Shown here piece by piece: positions 19,312 through 27,714 of a stretch of 33,003 nucleotides of DNA (position 1 is its first letter; each line of letters starts with the position of its first letter). The notes beneath the pieces are model-generated. The model was not told where the DNA came from, did no database searches, and saw nothing but the letters and a program-made list of their open reading frames with translations. Both the position numbers and the translations under genes were made by a program. This stretch comes from an uncultured bacterium (lineage in GTDB: Bacteria > Myxococcota_A > UBA9042 > PHBI01), in assembly GCA_938040325.1 (NCBI GenBank), contig CALHXW010000184.1:1-33003 (forward strand), given 5' to 3'.

Positions 19312-20157
19312 TCACGGCCTGCCGTATGCAACGAGCTCTGCGCCGTCCTGAAGCTCAAAGCGCTCGACGGTCCCTGCGACCTCGCCGATCAGCCACACGC
19401 GGCCCTGACGATCGATGGCTTCGACAATTGCCGCACGGAGGAGCCCGCCGCTCCCTGTTCGAAGAAACGCGAGGTCTCCGGCGCGGGGGCTCTCGTCCGT
19501 GAGGATGGAGTTGCTCGCGCGCAGCGCGCGCAGGGCTTGCGGCTCGAACCGGTCATCCGGATCGCCGACTTCGACGTCGAGGGCAGCCACCAGCAGTGCG
19601 TGCTGCAGAAACGAGCGCCCGCCCAGGCTTTCCTGGACGCCGAGGAGCCGGTGCGCTGCAGCCAAGAGCTCGCCGGGCGTCGAGCCGTCGCCCATGATGG
19701 GGCGTCGGCGCCAGCTTGGAAGCGCGGTTGCGGAGCTAGGAGTGCCGCTCGCGGCGGCAGGGGCCTTGGGTGCAGGGCTTACGGCCGCTTTGGGTTTGGT
19801 CGTCACGCGCTGGGCGCTGACGGGCTTTCGCGCCTGAGCAACTTGCGTGGTCTTGACGGCGACGGGGGTGCGCTCTGGGGCAGCTACCTTCGGTCGGAGC
19901 AGGACATACTCGACCCGCGAGGTGCCCGGCACGATCGGAACAGGATCCCAGCGCGCATCCCGGTGCAGCCGGGAGACGGCCGTGAAGTGCGGGTTGGACT
20001 GGCGCACGGTGTCGACAGCAGCGGGTGTGCCCGCGGGAGCTGGCGTTGCGCTCTGACCAGGCGACGGGATCGCGGCAACGACCAGCGCGGCTAGGCCCAA
20101 CAAGAGGGTCGTGCTCCCACGGTGACAGTAACCTGCACGGTTGACTCGGTTTCGCAT
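19312..20157 (-). CDS. Exported NlpC/P60-like protein with degenerate active site
   Basis: ATG at 20157 gives 281 aa beginning with a signal peptide (MRNRVNRAG..., hydrophobic 17-30, cleavage near QSA). A Pro/Ala/Lys-rich low-complexity linker spans about 90-145. The C-terminal domain (160-281) follows the NlpC/P60/CHAP pattern: LLAAAHRLLGV, a helix with FLQHALLV where the catalytic D-C-S motif is expected (here G-R-S at 180-182), SPRAGDLAFL at 223-232, and AAIVEAIDRQGRVWLIG where H-x-G-I is expected. Cysteine and histidine are therefore absent. This suggests a non-catalytic, perhaps peptidoglycan-binding, relative; the assignment is tentative. The frame is open to 20427 but the upstream part would overlap the divergent gene at 20237. 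It is followed 36 bp later by the M28 peptidase gene. Confidence 0.65.
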   Translation of the reverse strand: MRNRVNRAGYCHRGSTTLLLGLAALVVAAIPSPGQSATPAPAGTPAAVDTVRQSNPHFTAVSRLHRDARWDPVPIVPGTSRVEYVLLRPKVAAPERTPVAVKTTQVAQARKPVSAQRVTTKPKAAVSPAPKAPAAASGTPSSATALPSWRRRPIMGDGSTPGELLAAAHRLLGVQESLGGRSFLQHALLVAALDVEVGDPDDRFEPQALRALRASNSILTDESPRAGDLAFLRTGSGGLLRAAIVEAIDRQGRVWLIGEVAGTVERFELQDGAELVAYGRP

Positions 20158-20236
20158 CGTCGGAATAGTGTCAGCGCTTTGGGCCGAACGCGCAAGATTT
20201 CCCATCCAACCGGCCCCTCGAACACTGGAGCTCCCT

Positions 20237-20980
20237 ATGAAGCGGACACCCTTAATCTTCGGACTGATGCTGCTGCTCGGTGCGTGCGGCGATGACCCCG
20301 TCAAGCCTGGCGACATGGTCGTGAGCTGGACCCACGGAGCACTCTCGAGCACGACGTGCGGAAGCCGCGGTGTCGTTCGCGTTGAAGCCCGTGCGATCCA
20401 AAACGACGAGGTGAAGCTCTCCGGCACCGTTGACTGCCCGGCGACGGACAGCGCAGGTCAGATCGAGCTCCTCGACTTGGCACCCGGTAAGTACAGGGTG
20501 GTGGTCGAAGGTCTCGACCAGCGCGACAAGGGCACCTTCATCGGCGAGCTCAGCAGCGTCTCGGTCCGCGAGAACGCGGTCGTCGAGACCGATGACATCG
20601 TGCTCGTGCAGAAGCCGGCTCGCATTCGCGTCGACTGGAGCGTTCCAGAGGGCAAGTGCGGCTCCTCCGACATCAAAGAGGTGGAGACCGACGTCTTCTT
20701 CGACGCCACCGGCCAGCCCGTCTCGCAGGGCGAGGCAAACGGCGAGTGCGATGCGGTCTACCGCGATCCCGACAGCGGTGACGACGTCGCCGGCATCCTC
20801 TACGAGGATCTGACGCCAAACGCCGACGTGGTGCTCTTGGTCCGTGGACTCGACGCAGACGGCAACGAGATTGCGAAGGTTGAGCTCACGCCCTTCGCGC
20901 TCGAAGCTGGTGATGACAAGGCCATCGACGTCGACCTGACCTACTGCCCGGGCGACCCGCCGGACTGCTCAAACCAATAG
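20237..20980 (+). CDS. Lipoprotein with a duplicated ~105-residue domain
   Basis: I do not recognise a named family. The 247-aa product has a short lipoprotein signal (MKRTPLIFGLMLLLGAC, lipobox Cys17). GGAG lies 6 bases before the ATG. The mature part appears to be two copies of one beta-rich domain. The first runs from VVSWTHG through GQIELLDLAPGKYRVVVEGLD to VVETDDIVL, and the second from IRVDWSVPEGKCG through GILYEDLTPNADVVLLVRGLD to KAIDVDLTY. Such 'LxPGxYxVxVxGLD' modules resemble carboxypeptidase-regulatory-like or Ig-like surface domains. Each copy has two cysteines that could form a disulphide. It is transcribed divergently from the NlpC-like gene and ends at a strong hairpin. A structural or surface role is inferred. 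Confidence 0.75.
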   Translation: MKRTPLIFGLMLLLGACGDDPVKPGDMVVSWTHGALSSTTCGSRGVVRVEARAIQNDEVKLSGTVDCPATDSAGQIELLDLAPGKYRVVVEGLDQRDKGTFIGELSSVSVRENAVVETDDIVLVQKPARIRVDWSVPEGKCGSSDIKEVETDVFFDATGQPVSQGEANGECDAVYRDPDSGDDVAGILYEDLTPNADVVLLVRGLDADGNEIAKVELTPFALEAGDDKAIDVDLTYCPGDPPDCSNQ

Positions 20981-21032
20981 CGCGCCAACGGCTGAAGCCT
21001 GCGTCGCCTGGCGCGGGTTGACTGCTGTCGAA

Positions 21033-21071
21033 GAAACGAGACCCTGCGGCAACGCGGGGTCTCGTCGTTTC
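21033..21071 (+). terminator. Strong hairpin terminator after the duplicated-domain lipoprotein
   Basis: ACGAGACCC pairs perfectly with GGGTCTCGT, with an inner GCG/CGC stem closed by a GCAA tetraloop (21036-21065). The flanks GAA and TTTC add weak pairing. The T-tract after it is short (CGTTTC), so termination strength is uncertain, but the stem is very stable and lies 50 bp after the stop codon. Confidence 0.7.
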
Positions 21072-21249
21072 AAGGCGCTGACGCGTCTCGGGCGAGCAGG
21101 TCTCACCTGCGGCGACGTCGATGGGCGGAGCCGAGGCGTGCGCTGGGCGAGCGTCTTGCAGGAGCGCTTTGCCTTGCCGGAAGGCGACGCCGCCCTTACC
21201 GTGCCCGGAACACAAGAGATGACAAAGCCGACACGGCAAGGAAGACCGA

Positions 21250-22413
21250 ATGCAAACGCCTGACCCCGCAGTGGGTGTGATCCCGACGCGCGAGTTCCTT
21301 CAGAAGCTCCCCAAGACCGACCTCCACGTTCACCTCGATGGGTCGCTCCGACTGAGCACCATCATCGACCTCGGCGAGAAGCTCGACGTGAAGCTGCCGG
21401 CCTATGAGCCTGGCCCACTCGCCAAAGCCATCCACATGGGTGAGATCTGCGAAGATCTCAACGACTACCTCACGGCGTTCGACGTCACCCTCTCCGTCCT
21501 CCAGACTGAGGAAGCCCTCTACCGCGTTGCCTACGAGCTCGCCGAGGACGCCGCACTCGAGAACGTCCGGCTGATGGAGGTGCGGTACGCGCCCATCCTC
21601 CACATGCGCAAAGGCCTGTCCATGACGCGCATCGTGGAGGCCGTGCTGCGCGGGCTCGCCGACGCACGTCGCGACCATGGCATCATCTGCAACGTCATCA
21701 TCTCCGGCATCCGCCACATCGCGCCTGAGCAGAGCATGCGGCTTGCCGAGCTCGCGGTCGCCTACAAGAACAAAGGCGTGGTCGGCTTTGACCTCGCCGG
21801 CGCCGAGTACGACTACCCGGCCAAGAACTTCCGAGAGGCGTTCTACCTCTGCCGCAACAACAACGTGAACTCGACCTGCCACGCCGGCGAGGCTTACGGG
21901 CCTGAGAGTATCCATCAGGCGATCCATGTCTGCGGCGCCCACCGGATCGGCCATGGGACCCGCCTGCGCGAAGACGGCGACTTACTCAACTACGTCAACG
22001 ATCTGCGCATCCCGCTTGAGGTCTGTCTCACGTCCAACGTGCAGACGCGTGCTGTCGACGAGTTCAAAAACCACCCGCTGAAGTTCTACTACGACTTCGG
22101 CGTTCGGGTGACGATCAACACCGACAACCGGCTGCTGACGGACACGACCGTCACCACGGAGCTCTCGCGCGCTGTTGAGCACTTCGACTTTGACGTGCGC
22201 GACGTCCGGCAGCTCATCATCAACGGCTTCAAGTCAGCGTTTCTGCCGTTCCACGAACGCCAGGCGATTCTTCGGGCCACGTCGGCTGAGCTCGATCAGC
22301 TCATCGACGACGAGCTCTCAAGTCGAGGCATCGAGACAGCAGACGCACAGACGGCGACGGATGGGTCTAAGCGTAAGAAGAAGCGCGCGGGCAAGGTTGC
22401 GGCGGCGTCCTGA
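21250..22413 (+). CDS. add: Adenosine deaminase
   Basis: The enzyme hydrolyses adenosine to inosine and ammonia (cytosolic purine salvage). Metal and substrate residues are in place: TDLHVHLDGSLR gives H26 and H28, CHAGEAYGP gives H211 and E214, HRIGHGTRL gives H235, and TINTDNRLL gives D292. The last motif has N293 where mammalian enzymes have a second aspartate; several bacterial members share this T-D-N form as far as I recall. At 387 aa it is slightly long because of a C-terminal basic tail (SKRKKKRAGK). AGGAAG lies 6 bases before the ATG. It stands alone, convergent with the siderophore-interacting protein gene. With hpt at the other end of the window it would supply the inosine/hypoxanthine branch. 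Confidence 0.92.
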   Translation: MQTPDPAVGVIPTREFLQKLPKTDLHVHLDGSLRLSTIIDLGEKLDVKLPAYEPGPLAKAIHMGEICEDLNDYLTAFDVTLSVLQTEEALYRVAYELAEDAALENVRLMEVRYAPILHMRKGLSMTRIVEAVLRGLADARRDHGIICNVIISGIRHIAPEQSMRLAELAVAYKNKGVVGFDLAGAEYDYPAKNFREAFYLCRNNNVNSTCHAGEAYGPESIHQAIHVCGAHRIGHGTRLREDGDLLNYVNDLRIPLEVCLTSNVQTRAVDEFKNHPLKFYYDFGVRVTINTDNRLLTDTTVTTELSRAVEHFDFDVRDVRQLIINGFKSAFLPFHERQAILRATSAELDQLIDDELSSRGIETADAQTATDGSKRKKKRAGKVAAAS

Positions 22414-22502
22414 CAGTTCCTTGGCCTTCGAACGCCGTTGTTAAAGACGCGCGCCACATCGCGACGACGTCCTGCGGCGCCGCCCGGAGCGCGACGCTCG
22501 GA

Positions 22503-23216
22503 TCATCGCAGGCGGTCCTTCGGGCGATTCCAGTACGACTTTGTGTGGACCGATGAAGCGGGCAGCCCGCGCGCGGCGAGCGCCTGCTCAAGCCTGCCGA
22601 CGCTGCCGTGATGGCCGGAGATCCAGACAACGCCGTCCCCGTCGGGTAGCTGCAGGTCGTCGAGCCACTCCAGGAGCGCTTCCCCGCGCTCGGAAGTACG
22701 GATGACAGGGGTCAGAGGCAGACCGAGCCGGGCGACGCATGTTGTGTCCACGCGGTCGAGCTCGATCGCTCCGAGCTTTGTGCACTCTGGCGGCAGCGCG
22801 TTCAAGAGTGCGAGCGCTGGACCGAGGGTGGTCTCGTCGCCAACGAACATGGCCCAAGAGACGGGCCGATGACAGGGCGGCAGCGACGACTTTGGTCCAA
22901 AGACCTGGACGTCGGTCCCCTTCGTTGCTACCTCCGCCCAGTCATTTCCAGGGCCTGAGCCGTGGAGAAAGAACAGGAGATCGACCCACCCAGCGGCTGG
23001 GTCCCAAGTCGCTGGCGTGTAGCTGCGCATGCTGCCGTTGAGTCGGAGCTTCACCTTCGAGCCGGGCTCGAAGTCCAGGCCAACGAGCGCTTGGCCAGCG
23101 AGCCGAATCCGTTTGATGCGAGGCGACACGTCTTCGACATCGATCACCTCGGTGTTCATGCCGGAGCGGCCTCGACCCCGGCCTCTGCTGAGTTTTCCGA
23201 ACATTCTGCGGTTCAT
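22503..23216 (-). CDS. Siderophore-interacting protein family (FAD-dependent ferric reductase)
   Basis: Members of this family reduce ferric iron in imported siderophore complexes with FAD and NAD(P)H in the cytoplasm. The 237-aa protein has the FAD motif RSYTPAT at 64-70, a LLFFLHGSGPGNDWA segment typical of the flavin-binding domain, FVGDETTLGPALALL as the cofactor-domain motif, WISGHHGSVGRLEQAL, and the family C-terminal SYWNRP. The ATG at 23216 has AGGGTGAG close upstream; the first 19 residues are Arg/Gly-rich and a second ATG at 23159 would remove them. A near-perfect Fur box lies 15 bases upstream, which independently supports iron regulation. No siderophore synthesis or uptake genes are seen nearby. 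Confidence 0.9.
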   Translation of the reverse strand: MNRRMFGKLSRGRGRGRSGMNTEVIDVEDVSPRIKRIRLAGQALVGLDFEPGSKVKLRLNGSMRSYTPATWDPAAGWVDLLFFLHGSGPGNDWAEVATKGTDVQVFGPKSSLPPCHRPVSWAMFVGDETTLGPALALLNALPPECTKLGAIELDRVDTTCVARLGLPLTPVIRTSERGEALLEWLDDLQLPDGDGVVWISGHHGSVGRLEQALAARGLPASSVHTKSYWNRPKDRLR

Positions 23217-23230
23217 GTCTCACCCTTGAT

Positions 23231-23249
23231 GGTAATGATAGTCATTATC
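23231..23249 (-). promoter_or_regulatory. Fur box upstream of the siderophore-interacting protein gene
   Basis: GGTAATGATAGTCATTATC matches the 19-bp Fur consensus GATAATGATAATCATTATC at 17 of 19 positions. It ends 15 bases before the ATG at 23216 and is one of the few AT-rich patches in the area. Fe-loaded Fur would be expected to block transcription of this gene when iron is sufficient. Confidence 0.88.
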
Positions 23250-23334
23250 AACAGGGTATGCACGTCGTGAGGCAAGTCCAGGTTCTTCTCTGCCCTGTCT
23301 GTTCGTCGCGCCTTCCTTGTGGGGTGCGAGGCAT

Positions 23335-23360
23335 GAAAAAAGGCGCCCTGCGGCGCCTTT
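23335..23360 (-). terminator. Rho-independent terminator between Cys-rich lipoprotein and SIP gene
   Basis: Read on the minus strand, AAAGGCGCC pairs with GGCGCCTTT around a GCA-type loop and runs into TTTTTT. It lies about 40 bp after the stop of the Cys-rich lipoprotein gene (stop at 23400) and separates it from the Fur-controlled gene downstream. Confidence 0.88.
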
Positions 23361-23399
23361 CGTGCTCGTTGGCTCACTCTCGTGAGAGGCTCACTCGCG

Positions 23400-24614
23400 C
23401 TATTCGCTGCTGCCGCCAACCGGGTCATAGTAGCACTGCCGCGCACACACGAAGGTCGAGGGGCCGCCCTCCATCATGACCTCGGTGCACTGGTAGCCTT
23501 GCGGGCACTTGTCGATCGGGTCATCGATGCACGGGCGCAGGCAGAACTTGCCAAGCGGGTTTTCGTCCTCGTCTTGGAACTCCGCGCAGAGGCTCGGCTC
23601 ATCGCACGCGATGGGGTCACCCTCTTCGCAGGTCGAGCAGTGGTCGCCTGCGGCCATCACGCAGTCGCCGGTCCCCTTGTCGCAGACTTCACCGAACGCG
23701 CACTGGTAGTTGTGCTCGCAGCCCTTCGGCTGGCACGACTGGCTCACACACTCAAGGGAGGCGTCCTTGCAGTCGGCGTCAACGAGGCAACCAGGCGTGC
23801 ACATGCCGCTGAGGGTGTTGCAGTAGGTCTCTGGCTCCGGGCACTCGCTCGATGAGCCGCAGCTGCCGGGGATGCGGCAGTGGCCGTTGTCCTCGCAAAC
23901 CGCGGGGGCGACGCAGTCGGCGTCCCCGCTGCATGGTGGGTTGCAGCGACCAAGGACACAGACCTGGCCATTGGGGCAGCCACCATCTTCGCTGCAGCCT
24001 TGTCCGCACTGCTTGTTGCCTTCGTTGCAGACCTGGGCGTCGGGACAGTCGCCGTCGTCCTCGCAGAGGCCAAGCTCAATGCAGCTACCGCTGGCCGGAA
24101 TGCACTGGCGCGAGGGTGCGCTCGGTAGATCCACGCAGTTGAAGCCAATGGGGCAGCCCGCATTGGAGATGCAGGCCAGCGAGCAGCGGTTGCCGCCGTC
24201 GGTGAAAGGGACGCACTCGCCGTCGTCCTTGCACCCGCGCGAGAGCGTGCACTCGCCACAGATGTCGGCCTGCTCTTCGCAATAGCCCGTGCATGGGTTG
24301 CACCAGTTCGGGATACCGCAGTTCAAGTCGGTCTCGCAGGCTGCGCCTTGCGGCACAACACAAACGCCCTCGCAGCTGCAGATGGCGCCCCCGGTGCAGT
24401 CCGCGTCCGTGCTGCAGTCAAAGCTGGAGTTTGGCGGGTTCGTGTCGTTGGGATCCGGCACGGTCGTGTCGGTGTTGGTGTCGACGCCGACACTTGTGTC
24501 GGTGTTGATCGACGTGTCCGGGGCGCTGGTGTCGTTGCCGCCGTTGCTGTCGTCACTCCCACAGCCTGCAACGAGCGCTGCAGCTGCCAAGATCACACCC
24601 ATTGTTGTCCGCAT
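23400..24614 (-). CDS. Cysteine-rich repeat lipoprotein (more than 50 Cys)
   Basis: ATG at 24614 is chosen because GGGAG lies 6 bases upstream; it gives 404 aa starting with a lipoprotein signal, MRTTMGVILAAAALVAGC, lipobox Cys18. A low-complexity Asp/Thr/Asn linker with repeated T-D-T units follows to about residue 65. The rest is a series of C-x-x-D-x-D-C-x(4-6)-C modules, such as CSTDADC, CEDDGDC and CSGDADC, followed by x-G-x-x-C-x-x-x-x-C. This type is abundant in secreted proteins of Myxococcota. The many disulphides imply an oxidising, extracytoplasmic location. There is no enzymatic motif; adhesion or a structural surface role is a guess. It is a single gene with its own terminator. 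Confidence 0.85.
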   Translation of the reverse strand: MRTTMGVILAAAALVAGCGSDDSNGGNDTSAPDTSINTDTSVGVDTNTDTTVPDPNDTNPPNSSFDCSTDADCTGGAICSCEGVCVVPQGAACETDLNCGIPNWCNPCTGYCEEQADICGECTLSRGCKDDGECVPFTDGGNRCSLACISNAGCPIGFNCVDLPSAPSRQCIPASGSCIELGLCEDDGDCPDAQVCNEGNKQCGQGCSEDGGCPNGQVCVLGRCNPPCSGDADCVAPAVCEDNGHCRIPGSCGSSSECPEPETYCNTLSGMCTPGCLVDADCKDASLECVSQSCQPKGCEHNYQCAFGEVCDKGTGDCVMAAGDHCSTCEEGDPIACDEPSLCAEFQDEDENPLGKFCLRPCIDDPIDKCPQGYQCTEVMMEGGPSTFVCARQCYYDPVGGSSE

Positions 24615-24854
24615 CACCATCTCCCGAGCTGTGCTGCCCACAGATAGCCTCAGGACCTGTCCGATACAAGCCAAAGTCGGCGATCTGACGCTCGGAGATG
24701 GTCTCTCGACGACGGCGCGGTGACGCACTCAATCTTCAGCCGGAAACGACGTCGACTCGCGCCAAGCGAGCAAAACCCCTGTCACGGGTTCCTCAGGCTT
24801 GAGTGGGTCCGTCCGTCCTGCACCGTCGCGCAGTCAATCTCGTCGGACGGACGC

Positions 24855-26012
24855 TCAGTCCTCGCTCGGGCTGTTACGCAGCACGGCCTCGGCGTCCCGC
24901 GCGGACTCCTGGCGCAGGACGTCCTTGAGCCGTGCGAGGCTGGCCTCCGTCTTCGTGACCCAGTCGTCGGCGCGGCCGATCCGCTGGCCGAGCCGGAGGT
25001 TTCGCTCATAGACATCGATGGCTCTGACAAGAAGCGGGCGAATCTTGGCCTTGAGCTCACCGTAGTACTCATCGACCTGCTCGCGGCTCAGCTCGCCTGG
25101 AATCTCGGCAGCCATCATGTCGTCATAGAAGTCTTCGTAGAGCGCCCCAAGCCGGTAGCCGCTGATCGTAGCGAAGTCCGGGTGGCGAAGCCGAAGGGCC
25201 TTGAGGTAGCCGGACTGCGACTTCAAGAAGAAGTTCGACTTGTCCTCGAGGTCGCGCTCCATGCGCTCGACGGGAAGCTGGAAACGAATCGAGTGGAAGA
25301 GCTCGCGGTAGATCTCGGCGATCTGGAACTGCGCCAGCGACACGTGGTGGCTCTTCTTGAGCGCAAGGCTTGCGAGGTTCTTCTTGTAGATGGCCAGCGC
25401 CTGCTTGTAGTCCCGCTCGGCCAGCGCTAGGTCGCGCTTCTTCTGTCGTGCGAACCCGCGCAAGGCGATCGCCTCGATTCGCTCGACGGGGCGCAGTCCG
25501 TCGTAGTGTGGTTTGAGCACCTCGTTGGCAACCTCGATGAGCTTGTCCCAACGCTCAAGCGTCCGATAGCAGGCGCCGATCTGTAGCAGCGCGTCCTGGG
25601 CGTCGCGTGACCCCTTGTTGGCGTTCACCACGCGCTCGAAGAGAGGAATCGCGGCCTTGAACTGCCGGTCCCGTGCGAGCGAGAGGCCTCCGTTATACGC
25701 GCTCACACCCGCGTAGCGGCTGTCCGGAAAGCGCTCGACGACCAGCAGGTACTTTTCTGACGCGACCCGAAAGTTAAGTGCCTCGAACGCCCGGTTGCCT
25801 TCCTTGAACAGCAGCTCAGGGTCGAGGACCTCGACCTTTGGACCGTTGGCGCCCTGCGTGACCTCGAAGCGCATGGGATCCATCTCGATCGTGCGCGAGG
25901 ACTGCGTCGGTGCACTTGCGCAACCACCTCCCACGAGGCCGGCAACCACAAGGGGCGCCCAAACTTTCAAACCGAGTGTTGTCATCGTTGTCCACGTCCG
26001 CGCTTTTTCCAT
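24855..26012 (-). CDS. TPR-repeat lipoprotein
   Basis: ATG at 26012 gives 385 aa with a lipoprotein signal peptide (basic MEKARTW, hydrophobic 12-30, GGGC lipobox, Cys31). From about residue 55 the sequence is helical and carries tetratricopeptide patterns: GNRAFEALNFRVASEKYLLVV, then AYNGGLSLARDRQFKAAIPLFERVV, then ALLQIGACYRTLERWDKLIEVANEVL and further helices. TPR lipoproteins usually serve as scaffolds for envelope complexes, such as BamD-like or Tgl-like proteins. I cannot link this one to a system. The frame is open to 26129, but only the chosen start gives a natural signal peptide. An AT-rich patch (TAATTATT, 26050-26057) just upstream is the likely promoter area. The upstream neighbour is hisS, 268 bp away. 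Confidence 0.82.
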   Translation of the reverse strand: MEKARTWTTMTTLGLKVWAPLVVAGLVGGGCASAPTQSSRTIEMDPMRFEVTQGANGPKVEVLDPELLFKEGNRAFEALNFRVASEKYLLVVERFPDSRYAGVSAYNGGLSLARDRQFKAAIPLFERVVNANKGSRDAQDALLQIGACYRTLERWDKLIEVANEVLKPHYDGLRPVERIEAIALRGFARQKKRDLALAERDYKQALAIYKKNLASLALKKSHHVSLAQFQIAEIYRELFHSIRFQLPVERMERDLEDKSNFFLKSQSGYLKALRLRHPDFATISGYRLGALYEDFYDDMMAAEIPGELSREQVDEYYGELKAKIRPLLVRAIDVYERNLRLGQRIGRADDWVTKTEASLARLKDVLRQESARDAEAVLRNSPSED

Positions 26013-26280
26013 GGTGCCTGATTCCCTGCGCGGATCCACACCACGGCCGTAATTATTCGATAGCATCACGTGCGCCGGGAACATTCCGGTCACACGCGAT
26101 GCACGTCGTGCGGACACCAACGGAGCCAAGGAGTTCCAAGAAGATGCAACGCGTGGTCCGTGTCAGGGGAACCGTCTGCCCGGCTGACTCAACGGAGTTC
26201 CTGGTGCGCTCCTCATCCTCGACCGACCTCAACTTGCGCCAAACACCAAGGCGGCCGCGCTGTGTTGCCGTAGCGGGCGT

Positions 26281-27603
26281 CTAAGCGAGCAGCTCGCTTG
26301 CCCAGTCAGCGATATCGGCCAGCTGATAGCTCTTCTGCTCGCTCGCTTCGAGGTCCTTGATAGCGACCTCGCCGCGCTTGAGCTCGTCGGCACCGGCCAG
26401 CATGACGAAGCGGTAGCCTTTGCGCTGGGCCAGCTTGAACTGCTTGCCGAGCTTGGCGGGCTTCAGCGACAGCTCGCTCTTGACGCCATGGGCACGCAGA
26501 GCTTGGGCGACACGGATGAGCCCGGGGTAGTCGGCTTCATCAAAGAGCACCACGAAGACATCGGCTGCGCGCGGTGACGCCTTGACGATCTCGAGCTCCA
26601 GCAGCGCGGCGTAGAGCCGATCAACGCCGAGGCTGATGCCGACGGCCGGCACGTCCGTCGTTCGGAACATGCCGAGGAGGGTGTCGTATCGGCCACCGGA
26701 CATCACGCTGCCGAAGTTCTCGTGGCCGACCAAGAACGTCTCGTAGATGGTGCCGGTGTAGTAGTCGAGCCCTCGGGCAATGGTCAGATCGACGTCAACG
26801 TGCGCGCTCTCGCCTGCACCCTCCACGATGGCGAGCAGGGCCTCGAGCTCGTCGATGCCGACCAGTCCAACCTCGCTCCCGCTGAGCTCCTCGCGTAGAG
26901 CGCCGACCTCGGCAGCCGTCGAGAGTGGACGGGCGAGGGTGTCGAGCAGCTGGGTCGTGGCCGCTGCGTCGAGGCCAACCTCGCGCGCGATCTCAGCCTC
27001 GACGCCCGCGCGGCCGATCTTGTCGAGCTTGTCGATCGCGCGCAGGACGCCGTGACGCGCCTCGCGTCCGTCGACGCCAACGATGTCGAGGACGCCGTCG
27101 AGGATCTTTCGGTTGTTGACCCGCATGCGGTAGCGCGGAACGCCCAGGGCTTTGAGCACCGCGAGACCCACGAGCATGCACTCGGCATCGGCGCGAATGG
27201 ACGCCTCGCCAACGATGTCGACGTCGCACTGCACAAACTCTCGAAAGCGTCCGCGGCCTGGTTTTTCTGCTCGCCACACTGGGGCGATCTGGTAGCGCCG
27301 GAAGGGCAGGGGAAGGCCCTGGTTGGCCCCGATCACGCGGGCCAGAGGAACCGTCAGGTCGTAGCGGAGGGCGACGTCACGCTCGCCGTTGTCTTGGAAG
27401 CGGTAGAGGAGCTTTTCGCCCTCGTCGCCATACTTTCCGAGCAGGACTTCGCTGTACTCGATGGCCGGGGTCGTCAGCGGGCCAAAGCCAAACGACTCAA
27501 AGACGTTCGCGATGGTGTCAAGCATGGCACGGCGCGGCAGCTCGACCTCGGGTAGGTAGTCCCGGAAGCCTTTCAACACGACTGGCTTAACTTTTCCGCT
27601 CAT
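26281..27603 (-). CDS. hisS: Histidyl-tRNA synthetase
   Basis: This class II aminoacyl-tRNA synthetase charges tRNA-His. Motif 1 lies around GFRDYLPEVELPRR (12-25), the histidine/ATP site residues are in RDVALRYDLTVPLAR (75-89), and motif 2 is FRRYQIAPVWRAEKPGRGRFREF (101-123). The histidine-specific ARGLDYYTGTIYE segment and motif 3 (AVGISLGVDRL) follow, with the anticodon-binding domain at the C terminus. The 440-aa length is normal. The ATG at 27603 has GGTG 5 bases upstream. It stands alone, divergent from the D-cysteine desulfhydrase-like gene; the 3' side has no clear hairpin. Confidence 0.97.
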   Translation of the reverse strand: MSGKVKPVVLKGFRDYLPEVELPRRAMLDTIANVFESFGFGPLTTPAIEYSEVLLGKYGDEGEKLLYRFQDNGERDVALRYDLTVPLARVIGANQGLPLPFRRYQIAPVWRAEKPGRGRFREFVQCDVDIVGEASIRADAECMLVGLAVLKALGVPRYRMRVNNRKILDGVLDIVGVDGREARHGVLRAIDKLDKIGRAGVEAEIAREVGLDAAATTQLLDTLARPLSTAAEVGALREELSGSEVGLVGIDELEALLAIVEGAGESAHVDVDLTIARGLDYYTGTIYETFLVGHENFGSVMSGGRYDTLLGMFRTTDVPAVGISLGVDRLYAALLELEIVKASPRAADVFVVLFDEADYPGLIRVAQALRAHGVKSELSLKPAKLGKQFKLAQRKGYRFVMLAGADELKRGEVAIKDLEASEQKSYQLADIADWASELLA

Positions 27604-27714
27604 GAGTCACCGCTCGCTGATGTCTGGCTCGGCGTGGCCGGCAGGCGTGCCGAAGGAGGAGGTCATAGCCCTGGACCTGTGGCCAAGCAACCAAGTTTCT
27701 GGCACGCATGGGCC

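Noticed and set aside
24772..24790. Short hairpin AACCC/GGGTT with TTTT downstream of the TPR lipoprotein gene
   Set aside because: Only 5 bp of stem and about 65 bp beyond the stop codon; not convincing as a terminator.
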